Shown in pieces: positions 13,972-21,492 of a stretch of 26,167 nt of DNA; the stretch's first letter is position 1, and the number at the start of each line of letters is the position of its first letter. The translations under genes and the position numbers were made by a program. The stretch comes from UBA7672 sp036733305 (lineage in GTDB: Bacteria; Pseudomonadota; Alphaproteobacteria; Caulobacterales; Hyphomonadaceae), in assembly GCA_036733305.1 (NCBI GenBank), contig DAINAT010000037.1:1-26167 (forward strand). Reading direction: 5' to 3'. A model generated the notes under the pieces. That model searched no databases. It saw only the letters and a program-made list of their open reading frames with translations, and had not been told where the DNA came from.

Positions 13972-14472
13972 CTATCGCTTCGCCGGAACGGCGGCAGTCA
14001 CTTCGATCTCGACCAGCATGCCGGGCCGCACAAGCCCCGCCACCGCCACAGTCGACCGCACCGGACGATTTGGCTGTGCATCGCTGCCATAGTGGCGGCT
14101 ATACGCGCGCATCATGCCCTCGAAATCCATCGCGCCTCCCGCAGTCGGCGCAACCAGATAGACCGTCATCGCGACAACATCAGCCTCGCTCGCGCCCGCA
14201 TCCTTCAACGCCGCCGCGATCTTCGCGAACACGCTCTCCGATTGCGCTTCCGTATCTCCATAAGCTCCCGAAGCGTTCGTATCAGGCACAACCCCCGGCA
14301 ACCGGATCGTCGCATAACCGGGCGGAATGATAATGTGCTTGGAATAGAAAGCCGTCGGCGACGCATACGCCCGCTCGATCGCTACGGGTGGCCCGCCAAC
14401 AACGCGCGTCTCGTTGGAAATCACGCAACCACCAAGCCCAAGCGCCAACAGCGCCACACTCGCTCGCATCAT
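13972..14472 (-). CDS. RidA/YjgF-family lipoprotein
   Basis: Residues 1-16 are a lipoprotein signal with lipobox L-G-G-C (Cys16). The rest is a RidA-like (Rid) fold, with the Arg of P-V-R-S-T-V in the position of the carboxylate-binding arginine of RidA and the closing strand M-L-V-E-I-E-V-T-A. Cytoplasmic RidA hydrolyses reactive enamines and imines released by PLP enzymes; a lipid-anchored periplasmic version must have a different or extended substrate range. Start 14472 suits the signal peptide and has GAGGG upstream; ATG 14511 is an alternative with AAGGGG upstream. It sits between the two metH halves on the same strand. Confidence 0.85.
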   Translation of the reverse strand: MMRASVALLALGLGGCVISNETRVVGGPPVAIERAYASPTAFYSKHIIIPPGYATIRLPGVVPDTNASGAYGDTEAQSESVFAKIAAALKDAGASEADVVAMTVYLVAPTAGGAMDFEGMMRAYSRHYGSDAQPNRPVRSTVAVAGLVRPGMLVEIEVTAAVPAKR

Positions 14473-14542
14473 TCTGCCGCCCTCGGTCTGATCATCATGG
14501 AACTTGGCCATCGTGCCCCTTCTCGGAGCCCGGACAGTCCGC

Positions 14543-15607
14543 TCAACTCAACTCAAATGGCTCCAGCCCAGCAAGCCGCAGCGCCTTTTGGCGTTCCGCA
14601 GGCTGGCGCGGCTTGATGCCCTTCACGGACTCCGCAACATGGCGAATGTGATCCGGCGTCGTGCCACAGCAGCCGCCGAGAATGTTCACCAGCCCTTCCT
14701 TCGCCCACTGTTCGACAGCGTGCGCCGTCTCGTGCGGCTGCTCGTCATACTGGCCCATCTCGTTGGGCAGACCCGCATTCGGATAAGCCGCCACCAGCGT
14801 ATCTGCCACTCGCGCCATCTCGGCGATGAACGGCCGCATCAGGTCCGCGCCCAGCGCACAATTGAAACCCACCGCAAACGGCTTGGCATGCTTCACCGAA
14901 TTCCAGAACGCCTCGGCCGTCTGCCCCGACAGCGTGCGGCCCGAGCGATCCGTGATCGTGCCCGAAATCCAGATCGGCAGCTTCTCCTGCCCCTCAGCTT
15001 CCAGATCCATGATCGCCTTGATCGCCGCCTTGCAGTTCAGCGTGTCGGTGATCGTCTCGATCAGATAGAGATCGACCCCGCCCTCGTTCAGCGCTTTCAC
15101 CTGGTCGCGATAGGCGCGGTACACTTCATCGAAGTCCACCAGCCGCGCGCCCGGATCGTTCACGTCCGAAGACATGGACAGCATCTTGTTCAACGGCCCG
15201 ATCGACCCCGCCAGATAGCGCGGCTTGTTCGGCTCTTTCGCGTTGAACTCATCCGCCACCTTCCGGCCGATGCGGGCGCCCTCGTAATTGATGTCCCACA
15301 CCGCCTTTGCGTCGAGCTTGTAGTCGTCCTGCGCAATCGTCGTCGCGGAGAACGTGTTCGTCTCCGAAATATCGGCGCCGGCTTCGAAATACGTTGTGTG
15401 CAGCTTCTCGACGAGATCCGGCCGCGTCAGACACAGGATGTCGTTGTTGCCCTTCATCTGGCCGACATGATCCTTGAACCGCTCGCCGCGATAATCGGCT
15501 TCCTGCAGGCCCATCTTCTGGAACATCACGCCCCACGATCCATCAAGGATCAGGATACGCTCTTTCGCCGTCGCCTTCAGCTTCGCGATGCGTTCTTGAC
15601 GGTTCAT
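14543..15607 (-). CDS. Methionine synthase, N-terminal homocysteine methyltransferase half
   Basis: A 354-residue homocysteine S-methyltransferase barrel, equal to the first domain of MetH. The zinc site that activates homocysteine thiolate is visible as Cys250 (G-F-N-C-A-L-G) and Cys313/Cys314 (G-G-C-C-G-T-T-P-D-H). It contains no cobalamin domain, so it must work with the separate protein encoded at 11324-13951. Its ATG overlaps the TGA of metF (ATGA). A split MetH of this kind is known in several alphaproteobacteria. Confidence 0.95.
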   Translation of the reverse strand: MNRQERIAKLKATAKERILILDGSWGVMFQKMGLQEADYRGERFKDHVGQMKGNNDILCLTRPDLVEKLHTTYFEAGADISETNTFSATTIAQDDYKLDAKAVWDINYEGARIGRKVADEFNAKEPNKPRYLAGSIGPLNKMLSMSSDVNDPGARLVDFDEVYRAYRDQVKALNEGGVDLYLIETITDTLNCKAAIKAIMDLEAEGQEKLPIWISGTITDRSGRTLSGQTAEAFWNSVKHAKPFAVGFNCALGADLMRPFIAEMARVADTLVAAYPNAGLPNEMGQYDEQPHETAHAVEQWAKEGLVNILGGCCGTTPDHIRHVAESVKGIKPRQPAERQKALRLAGLEPFELS

Positions 15608-16479
15608 GACTGAACCCCTTTCGCCTGAACTTCAGGTTTGATCCCCAGCAGACGGCATGTCGACAGCGACAGCCCCGCACGGTTCATCGTGTAGAAATGG
15701 AAATGGTCGACGCCCTGCTCGGCCAACCGGCTGCACAGCTCCGCCGCCACATGCGCCGTCACGAGGTCGCGCGTCTCCGCATCGTTATCCAGCCCTTCAT
15801 ACAGGCTCGCAATCCGCGCCGGGATCGCCGTGCCGCACAGATCGGCCATCCGCTTCAGCCCCTTGAAGTTGGACTGCAGCATGATGCCCGGCACGATCGG
15901 CTGCGTAATGCCCGCATCGCGCGCCGCGTCGAGGAATTTGAAGTACACGTCGGGATAGAAGAAGAACTGCGTGATCGCCCGCGTCGCGCCCGCATCGAAC
16001 TTGCGCTTCAGGTTCTCCACTTCCGATTTCAGCGACGTCGCATCGGGATGCACTTCCGGATAGCACCCAACCGAAATGTCAAAGTCCGCAATCTTCCGCG
16101 CGCCCGTGATGAGGTCGTTCGCATACGCATAGCCGCCCGGATGCGGCGCATACTTCGTGCCGATGCCCGCCGTCGGATCGCCGCGCAGCGCTACAATGCG
16201 CTTCACGCCAGCATCCCAATAGTCCTGCAGAACCTGATCGATCTCCGGCTTCGTCGCCGCCACGCAGGTGATATGCCCCGCCGGCTTCAGCGACGTCTCC
16301 GCCGCCATTTTCCGCACAATGTCATGCGTACGCTCGCGCGTGGAGCCGCCCGCGCCATACGTCACCGAGACATAAGACGGATTCAGCGGCTCAAGACGGC
16401 GCACCGAATCCCAGAGCTTCTGCTCCATCTCCGGCGTCTTGGGCGGGAAGAACTCGAATGATACTTTTGGCGCACTCAT
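15604..16479 (-). CDS. metF: 5,10-methylenetetrahydrofolate reductase
   Basis: A 291-residue FAD enzyme that makes the 5-methyltetrahydrofolate used by the split methionine synthase downstream. Family marks are S-F-E-F-F-P-P-K-T near the N terminus (the Glu is the catalytic acid in E. coli MetF), A-L-R-G-D-P, the flavin/folate stretch I-T-Q-F-F-F-Y-P and P-I-V-P-G-I-M. ATG 16479 is chosen because it overlaps the stop of the regulator gene (ATGA) and gives the usual family N terminus; a start 30 bases upstream would overlap that gene further. Confidence 0.96.
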   Translation of the reverse strand: MSAPKVSFEFFPPKTPEMEQKLWDSVRRLEPLNPSYVSVTYGAGGSTRERTHDIVRKMAAETSLKPAGHITCVAATKPEIDQVLQDYWDAGVKRIVALRGDPTAGIGTKYAPHPGGYAYANDLITGARKIADFDISVGCYPEVHPDATSLKSEVENLKRKFDAGATRAITQFFFYPDVYFKFLDAARDAGITQPIVPGIMLQSNFKGLKRMADLCGTAIPARIASLYEGLDNDAETRDLVTAHVAAELCSRLAEQGVDHFHFYTMNRAGLSLSTCRLLGIKPEVQAKGVQS

Positions 16480-17453
16480 GCGGCCGACCTTTTCGTAGAA
16501 TTCTGGCACTCAGCCGACCAAACCGTGACAGCGATCCCCTTGTCGCCATCGGGTGACCGGAACGTCTTCGCCGACTTCACCGCGAGCCCCGCCTTCTCGC
16601 CCCAGCGCTCGAGATCCTCTTCGCTGACGCCGAGATGGCGATGCGCATGATCCATCCGCAAGTGCTCAAGCGTGTGCGGCGCAAAGTCGACCACCACCAG
16701 CTTGCCGCCCGGCTTCAGCACGCGCGCCGCTTCATTCAGCGCCCGCGCCGGATCATCAAGGAAGTGCAGCACCTGATGGATGATCACCAGGCTCGCGCAA
16801 TCGTCTGGATACGGCGCCGCCGTCGCATCGCCATGGCGCACCGACGCATTGCCCACGCCGGCTTCCTGCAACTTGGAGCGGGCCACGGTCAACATCTGGT
16901 GCGAGAGGTCGATGCCCTCCACACGCCGCGCCTTCGCCGCGAACAGCGCGAGCATCCGCCCCGTGCCGGTCCCGAAATCGACCACCAGATCAAACGGACC
17001 AGCGCCCGCCGCCGCCAACACAGCTTTCTCGATGTCGGCTTCCGAATAATGCAGCGCCCGCAATTTATCCCAGTCGTCCGCCACGCGGGAGAAGTACTCG
17101 TCCGCCGCCCCCGCCCGCTCGGCTTTCACTTCGCCCAGCCGCACCCGGTCGCGGCGAATGTCTGCATCTTCCGGGTCTATCGCCGCATTCAGCGTATCCA
17201 CCAGCGCCCGCGCCCGGCCTTCAACCGGCAGGCGATAGAAAACCCAAGCCCCTTCCGGCAGCCGCTCGACCAAACCTGCCCCGGTCAGGAACTTCAAATG
17301 TCTCGACAGGCGGGGCTGGCTCTGATTGAGCACTTGGGCAAGTTCGCCCACAGATAGTTCGCCATGGGCCAGAAGCGCGAGAATCCTGGCTCGCGTTACC
17401 TCACCGGCGGCGCGAAGCTGCTGGACCAGAACGGACAGCGCTGCAGATTCCAT
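16476..17453 (-). CDS. sahR: ArsR-family regulator fused to SAM/SAH-binding methyltransferase domain (SahR type)
   Basis: A 325-residue two-domain protein. Residues about 5-78 are an ArsR-type winged helix (L-S-V-G-E-L-A ... Q-S-Q-P-R-L-S-R-H-L-K-F-L). Residues about 115-310 are a class I methyltransferase fold with motif I V-V-D-F-G-T-G-T-G (157-165). Proteobacterial SahR regulators have this architecture, sense S-adenosylhomocysteine and control methionine-cycle genes. As first gene of the metF-metH operon it fits that role. ATG 17453 is preferred to an upstream start because the domain begins there. It has no clear Shine-Dalgarno, and the palindrome at 17451-17480 covers its start. Confidence 0.87.
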   Translation of the reverse strand: MESAALSVLVQQLRAAGEVTRARILALLAHGELSVGELAQVLNQSQPRLSRHLKFLTGAGLVERLPEGAWVFYRLPVEGRARALVDTLNAAIDPEDADIRRDRVRLGEVKAERAGAADEYFSRVADDWDKLRALHYSEADIEKAVLAAAGAGPFDLVVDFGTGTGRMLALFAAKARRVEGIDLSHQMLTVARSKLQEAGVGNASVRHGDATAAPYPDDCASLVIIHQVLHFLDDPARALNEAARVLKPGGKLVVVDFAPHTLEHLRMDHAHRHLGVSEEDLERWGEKAGLAVKSAKTFRSPDGDKGIAVTVWSAECQNSTKRSAA

Positions 17454-17480
17454 ATAAACGTATAAGCATATCGTTATATG
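17451..17480. promoter_or_regulatory. Imperfect palindrome, likely SahR operator of the met operon
   Basis: The site has the form CATATAA-N3-TAT-N4-ATA-N3-TTATATG; 10 of 15 base pairs are symmetric about 17465/17466. This AT-rich symmetry is marked against a GC-rich background. It covers the sahR start codon and the region just upstream, so occupation could block both transcription and translation start. ArsR-family dimers bind such palindromes. Confidence 0.6.
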
Positions 17481-17552
17481 ATTTTCAAGGTGCACGGGAG
17501 ACACACCCTGGTCGCGGAAAATCCCCGGTTTACGTTTTCAGGGTTATCCAAA

Positions 17553-17568
17553 GTCAACAGCCGTTGAC
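17553..17568. promoter_or_regulatory. Inverted repeat with overlapping -35-like box upstream of mlaA
   Basis: GTCAAC-AGCC-GTTGAC is a perfect 6-bp inverted repeat. Its right arm includes TTGACC (17564-17569), a -35-like box in the mlaA direction, with a weak CATATC 17 bases on. It may be an operator over the mlaA promoter. Confidence 0.35.
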
Positions 17569-17622
17569 CTAGGCGTAAGCCATCCACATATCGAGCCCCG
17601 ACACGCTGAGAGCGCTCCAACG

Positions 17623-18366
17623 ATGACCATTAGATCAGTTTCACTGACGGGCGCTGCCTCAGTCCTGGCAGCCTTGTCACTCTCGGGTTGCCTCACCGCG
17701 GGGCCGAACCCGGAAGATCCGTACGAAGACTTCAACCGGCAGATGTTCGCCTTCAACGATGGCCTCGACCGCGCCGTGCTTGAGCCCGTCGCAAAGGGCT
17801 ATCGCGCCGTCACCAACGAGCCGATCCGTGAAGGCGTCGGCAATTTCGGCGACAACCTCAACGAGCCGCTGACCTTTGTGAACCACGTCCTGCAGGGCCA
17901 GATCCCGGACGCCGGAGCCACGTTCGGCCGCTTCGTCATCAACACAACGGTCGGCATCGGCGGCATCTTCGACCCCGCCTCCGCCATGGGCATGCAGCGC
18001 ACGAAGGAAGACTTCGGCCAGACGCTCGGCAAGTGGGGCGTGCAAGGCGGCCCCTACATCGTCCTGCCCTTCCTCGGCCCGACCAACCCGCGCGACATCT
18101 TCGGCATGGGCGGCGACGTGGCGCTCAACCCGCTGAACTATCCGGAATTCGAAAGCGACGACGAAATTCGGATGGGCATCGGGGTACTGGGCGGCATCAA
18201 CGGACGCGCCGGCGCGATCGAGGCAATCAACGAAGTCCGCAACCAGATCGACCCCTATACGACAGTCAGGCGTTTCTATGACCGGACAAGGGCTCAGGAC
18301 ATTGCAAACGCGCCTATTCAACCGAATGAAACCGAAAAACTGCCCGAAAGCGAACTAGACTTCTGA
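17623..18366 (+). CDS. mlaA: MlaA (VacJ) outer-membrane lipoprotein
   Basis: A 247-residue lipoprotein with signal sequence and lipobox L-S-G-C (Cys23). The body shows the VacJ signature: D-P-Y-E-D-F-N-R-Q-M-F-A-F-N, then G-R-F-V-I-N-T-T-V-G-I-G-G-I-F-D and D-F-G-Q-T-L-G-K-W-G. MlaA sits in the outer membrane with a porin and removes mislocalised phospholipids from the outer leaflet, handing them to MlaC. The gene directly precedes mlaC (25-base gap); the inner-membrane MlaFEDB parts are not in the window. The tail after residue 220 is acidic and probably disordered. Confidence 0.95.
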   Translation: MTIRSVSLTGAASVLAALSLSGCLTAGPNPEDPYEDFNRQMFAFNDGLDRAVLEPVAKGYRAVTNEPIREGVGNFGDNLNEPLTFVNHVLQGQIPDAGATFGRFVINTTVGIGGIFDPASAMGMQRTKEDFGQTLGKWGVQGGPYIVLPFLGPTNPRDIFGMGGDVALNPLNYPEFESDDEIRMGIGVLGGINGRAGAIEAINEVRNQIDPYTTVRRFYDRTRAQDIANAPIQPNETEKLPESELDF

Positions 18367-18391
18367 TCGGGATTAGAACGTGGAGGCTTCA

Positions 18392-19069
18392 ATGAAAATA
18401 TTCAGAAAGCTGGGCATGCGCTCCCTCGCTGCCGCCGTAGTCCTTGCCGCGACCGCCGCTCCGGCCTTCGCCGACAAGCAATCGGAAGCTTACGTGCAAG
18501 CGAACGCAAACACCGTGCTCAAGGTGCTTGCCGACAAGTCGCTGACCGACGCGCAACGCGAGTCGAAATTCTCCGACTACATGAACAAGTTCGCGCACAT
18601 GCCGACGATCGCGCGCCGCGTGCTCGGCGTGAACGCCCGCTCGATCAGCCAGGCGGATTTCGACAAGTACTACAAGACCTTCGAAGTCTACGCGATGGAG
18701 ACCTACGAGGTTCACTTCGACCAGTTCCGCGGCGAAGCGCTGCGCGTGACCGGCTCGAAGGACGAGGACGATCGCCGTTCCACCGTGGCGACGCTGATCA
18801 AGAGCTCGCAGACCGGCAAGGACACCAAGGTCTTCTGGGACGTCCTGAAAAGCCAGGACGGTCAGTCCTACCGCGTGCGTGATGTGGGTATCGACCTCGG
18901 CGGCTCCGTCCTCTGGCTCGCCCAGGAACAGCAGGCCCAGTTCGAGAGCTACCTCAACCGTAATGGCGGCAGCATCGACAAGCTGATCGGACGGATCAAC
19001 GTCCTGCTGGCCGACATGGAAGCCCGCAAGAAGGATGGCCGTGGCTCGGCGTTCAAACAGAACGGCTGA
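18392..19069 (+). CDS. mlaC: MlaC, periplasmic phospholipid shuttle
   Basis: A 225-residue secreted protein with a signal peptide (cleavage after A-F-A near residue 27). The mature part fits MlaC/Ttg2D: L-A-D-K-S-L-T-D-A-Q-R near the start, a helical section with R-R-V-L-G-V-N-A-R, and the central Y-Y-K-T-F-E-V-Y-A-M. It carries phospholipids between MlaA and the inner-membrane Mla ABC transporter. ATG 18392 is chosen because GGAGG lies 6 bases upstream; the in-frame GTG at 18380 overlaps that ribosome site. Confidence 0.92.
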   Translation: MKIFRKLGMRSLAAAVVLAATAAPAFADKQSEAYVQANANTVLKVLADKSLTDAQRESKFSDYMNKFAHMPTIARRVLGVNARSISQADFDKYYKTFEVYAMETYEVHFDQFRGEALRVTGSKDEDDRRSTVATLIKSSQTGKDTKVFWDVLKSQDGQSYRVRDVGIDLGGSVLWLAQEQQAQFESYLNRNGGSIDKLIGRINVLLADMEARKKDGRGSAFKQNG

Positions 19070-19208
19070 TCCATCCACACCTATCGGCGATAGATAACCA
19101 ATTCCTCATCGCTCCAACTGCGTTGGATACTCGACGGTTTCCAATCGCTGGTGTAGCTAGACACTATCTGGCTGGAGGCGAACTCACGGCCGCAAGGGAG
19201 CTACCACT

Positions 19209-19496
19209 ATGATCCGTAAACTTGTCGCGGCCGCAGCCTTCGCAATGGCCCTCTCGCCTGTCGCCCTCGCGCAGGACGCCCCCAAATTCTCGACCAAGAC
19301 CTCGACCATCGGTCAGCTCCTGGACAACGCCGAAGCCAAAGCCGTCTTCGCGAAAGTGATGCCGGAAGTCGCTGCTTCGCCGCAACTCGAGCAAGCCCGC
19401 GAAATGACGATCGAAGACGTCAAAGGCATGGCTCCGGAATACTTCCCGGAAGAGAAAGTCAAAGAACTCGACGTCGAACTCGCGAAGATCAAGTAG
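19209..19496 (+). CDS. Small secreted protein of unknown function, 95 aa
   Basis: A signal peptide (cleavage after A-L-A at residue 21) leads a 74-residue mature helical protein rich in Lys and Glu. AAGGGAG lies about 10 bases before the ATG. The mature segment T-I-G-Q-L-L-D-N-A-E-A-K-A-V-F ... M-P-E-V resembles, from memory, a short helical module found at the C terminus of some secreted hydrolases of related bacteria; this is weak. It follows mlaC by 139 bases and ends at a strong terminator, so it may be transcribed with mlaA-mlaC or alone. Confidence 0.75.
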   Translation: MIRKLVAAAAFAMALSPVALAQDAPKFSTKTSTIGQLLDNAEAKAVFAKVMPEVAASPQLEQAREMTIEDVKGMAPEYFPEEKVKELDVELAKIK

Positions 19497-19541
19497 TCGC
19501 GAAACGACGCCTGCAACCGCCAGTCCGGTTGCTGAAAGATG

Positions 19542-19571
19542 AAGGGCGGGTCCGCAAGGGCCCGCCCTTTT
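19542..19571 (+). terminator. Strong intrinsic terminator
   Basis: AAGGGCGGG (19542-19550) pairs with CCCGCCCTT (19561-19569), with extra pairing inside around GCAA, followed by TTTT on the plus strand. It ends the mlaA-mlaC-small protein region. Confidence 0.88.
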
Positions 19572-19684
19572 CCATTTGGAAATACGTCTTAGCCCCATGC
19601 GTTTCGGAGTTAACACAAACGCTGTTCTCGGCGCGGAACATCCAATTCGCTCATACGTCTAGTTCGCTGGAGAGCTAGACCGTG

Positions 19685-19861
19685 ATGACTGCGACGCCAG
19701 ATCCCTCGACGAGACGTGTGCTGTGGTGGGCTCGATCCTTCGGGCGCCCCCTGCAGAACGAGTTCGCGCAAAACGCGGGCGAGACGCCGGACGAACTCAC
19801 CCAACTTCTCGAAATGGCGGACAGGCGCATCAGCGAGTCCACGCGCAAAGACGAGACCTGA
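19685..19861 (+). CDS. Small hypothetical protein, 58 aa
   Basis: A short soluble protein, charged and probably helical, with a basic, Trp-containing start (S-T-R-R-V-L-W-W-A-R-S-F-G-R-P-L) and an acidic C-terminal helix (T-P-D-E-L-T-Q-L-L-E-M-A-D-R-R-I). Codon use has the local GC3 bias. GTG 19682 directly precedes ATG 19685; GGAGAG lies 9-12 bases upstream. Its TGA is followed without a gap by the stop codon of the MFS gene on the other strand. The family is not recognised. Confidence 0.5.
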   Translation: MTATPDPSTRRVLWWARSFGRPLQNEFAQNAGETPDELTQLLEMADRRISESTRKDET

Positions 19862-21340
19862 CTACTTCCCGTCAGATCCCAGGCCGTCAGATCCCAGCCC
19901 GTCAGGCCCGAGCCCGCCAGCCCCAAGCTTGGCCAGCCGCCTGCGCCTCGGCTCATCCACCTTCCACACCAACACGATCAGCGCCGCCACCATCGTGACG
20001 ATCGTTGCATAGAAGCTGGCCTCATACCCCAGCCACACCACCAGCCCCGCCCCCAGCAACGGCGCCAGCGCCCCCATCGCGCCCTCCGCCGTATTCGACA
20101 GCGCCATGCGCATCGGCACGTCGTGACGATGCCCGTACTCCAGCACGATATTGCTGGTCGACATCATGTAGCCGGACTGCGCCGCGCCGATCATGAAGAA
20201 CGCAATCGCAAACGTGGCGATCGAATGCGACATCATCAGCGCTGCCACCCCAACAATGTTGATCGCCAGCGAGATCACGAAGGTCGACCGGAACCCCTGC
20301 CGATCCGACAGATAGCCCCAGATCAGGTTGGTGACTGTGTCCGCACCCATATACGCCAGCGATATGATCGCCAGCGTCGTGCCGAACGCTTCCGGGTTCG
20401 CCTCCGCCGAAATGCCCAGCACATAAGCCGCGTACAGGAAGAAGAACGGCTGCCCGATGCGCGATCCCATCGCCAGCGAGCGCGCCACCATGAACCACGC
20501 AAAGCCCGCATCCTCGCGGATCAGCGACGGAAAATCCTTCATCCGCTCGCGCAGGGATTTCCGCTCCCGCACGCTCGCCGGCTCAGGCTCGCGCATCAGC
20601 ATCTGCAACGCACTCAAGCCCAGACTCGTCAACACGAACGCCAGGAAGAACGTCGTCGCATAGCCATTGCCCCAGACATGGTTCGCCACCAGCCACGAGC
20701 CCGCGAAGTACGACAGCAACGCCGCAATCAATCCACCCGTCAGGTTGCGCCACGCCTGCAATCGCCCGCGCAACCGGATCGGAATCACCTTCGCCAGCAA
20801 CAACTGGAACGCCACACGCTGCGGCCCCTGAAACACGCCGAGCAGGAACAGGAACACCAGCGCAAACGCCAGCGCCGGCCACCCGCCCAGGAACCAGCCC
20901 GAAATAGCCAGACCCAATATCTGCGCCCGCATCAACAGGCCCAGCATCACCGACACCGGCAGGATCTTCTTGCGATGCTCGATCTGCTGCGCGCCAATAA
21001 TCGGCGACACGATCCCGCCCAGCTGCTGCAGGCTCGTCCCGATCCCCACCCAGAAATCCGAACCCGAGATCGAATGCAGATAGGCCGGCACGAAGGTCGG
21101 CGTGTTCACCAACCGGAACCCGGTCATGCCCAGCATGCCGTGCACATAGTGCCCGGCATAATTGCGCTTGAGATTATCCATGACAAACTTGTCGTAGGCG
21201 GCGTCCGCCTCGGCTTCGCTCAATACGGGTTTTTCAGTTTCGCCCGCGCTGTCGCTCACGCCCAACCTCTCCCGCAGCCCATGCCCCATCACGTTCAGGA
21301 ACGCGGGATATGCACTTCGCCTTTGCTTGTAGTCCCGCAT
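19862..21340 (-). CDS. Major facilitator superfamily transporter
   Basis: About 492 residues with roughly twelve hydrophobic helices after a long polar N terminus (about 65 residues with Y-P-A-F-L-N-V-M-G-H-G-L-R-E-R). A loop R-L-R-G-R-L-Q-A-W-R-N-L fits the cytoplasmic side. The tail after the last helix is basic, then repeats G-L-G-x-D-G. The substrate cannot be inferred. The start is uncertain: ATG 21340 is preferred over 21418 as the longer form lacks support, and no good Shine-Dalgarno is visible. It is divergent from the sugar-dehydrogenase gene. Confidence 0.85.
   Translation of the reverse strand: MRDYKQRRSAYPAFLNVMGHGLRERLGVSDSAGETEKPVLSEAEADAAYDKFVMDNLKRNYAGHYVHGMLGMTGFRLVNTPTFVPAYLHSISGSDFWVGIGTSLQQLGGIVSPIIGAQQIEHRKKILPVSVMLGLLMRAQILGLAISGWFLGGWPALAFALVFLFLLGVFQGPQRVAFQLLLAKVIPIRLRGRLQAWRNLTGGLIAALLSYFAGSWLVANHVWGNGYATTFFLAFVLTSLGLSALQMLMREPEPASVRERKSLRERMKDFPSLIREDAGFAWFMVARSLAMGSRIGQPFFFLYAAYVLGISAEANPEAFGTTLAIISLAYMGADTVTNLIWGYLSDRQGFRSTFVISLAINIVGVAALMMSHSIATFAIAFFMIGAAQSGYMMSTSNIVLEYGHRHDVPMRMALSNTAEGAMGALAPLLGAGLVVWLGYEASFYATIVTMVAALIVLVWKVDEPRRRRLAKLGAGGLGPDGLGSDGLGSDGK
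19871..19915 (-). repeat. 15-bp tandem repeat in the MFS gene tail, three copies
   Basis: Units GTCAGATCCCAGGCC, GTCAGATCCCAGCCC and GTCAGGCCCGAGCCC follow one another, with a degenerate fourth unit to 19930. They encode the G-L-G-S/P-D repeats at the protein's C terminus and are likely variable in copy number. Confidence 0.85.
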
Positions 21341-21492
21341 CGCGCCACATTGAAGTGTGCGCTGGGGAAGTGTGTGCCGGGTCGCAGGGAATTCTCGTGG
21401 GACGTGTATCAAAAGCACGCCAACCGGCCCGGTTGCTTACGCGCACAAGTGATGCGCATGTTTCGTGCACAACACTGTCGGGAAACGCCACG

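Noticed and set aside
12422..14092. 556-codon plus frame antisense to metH
   Set aside because: His/Arg-rich shadow composition opposite a clear MetH.
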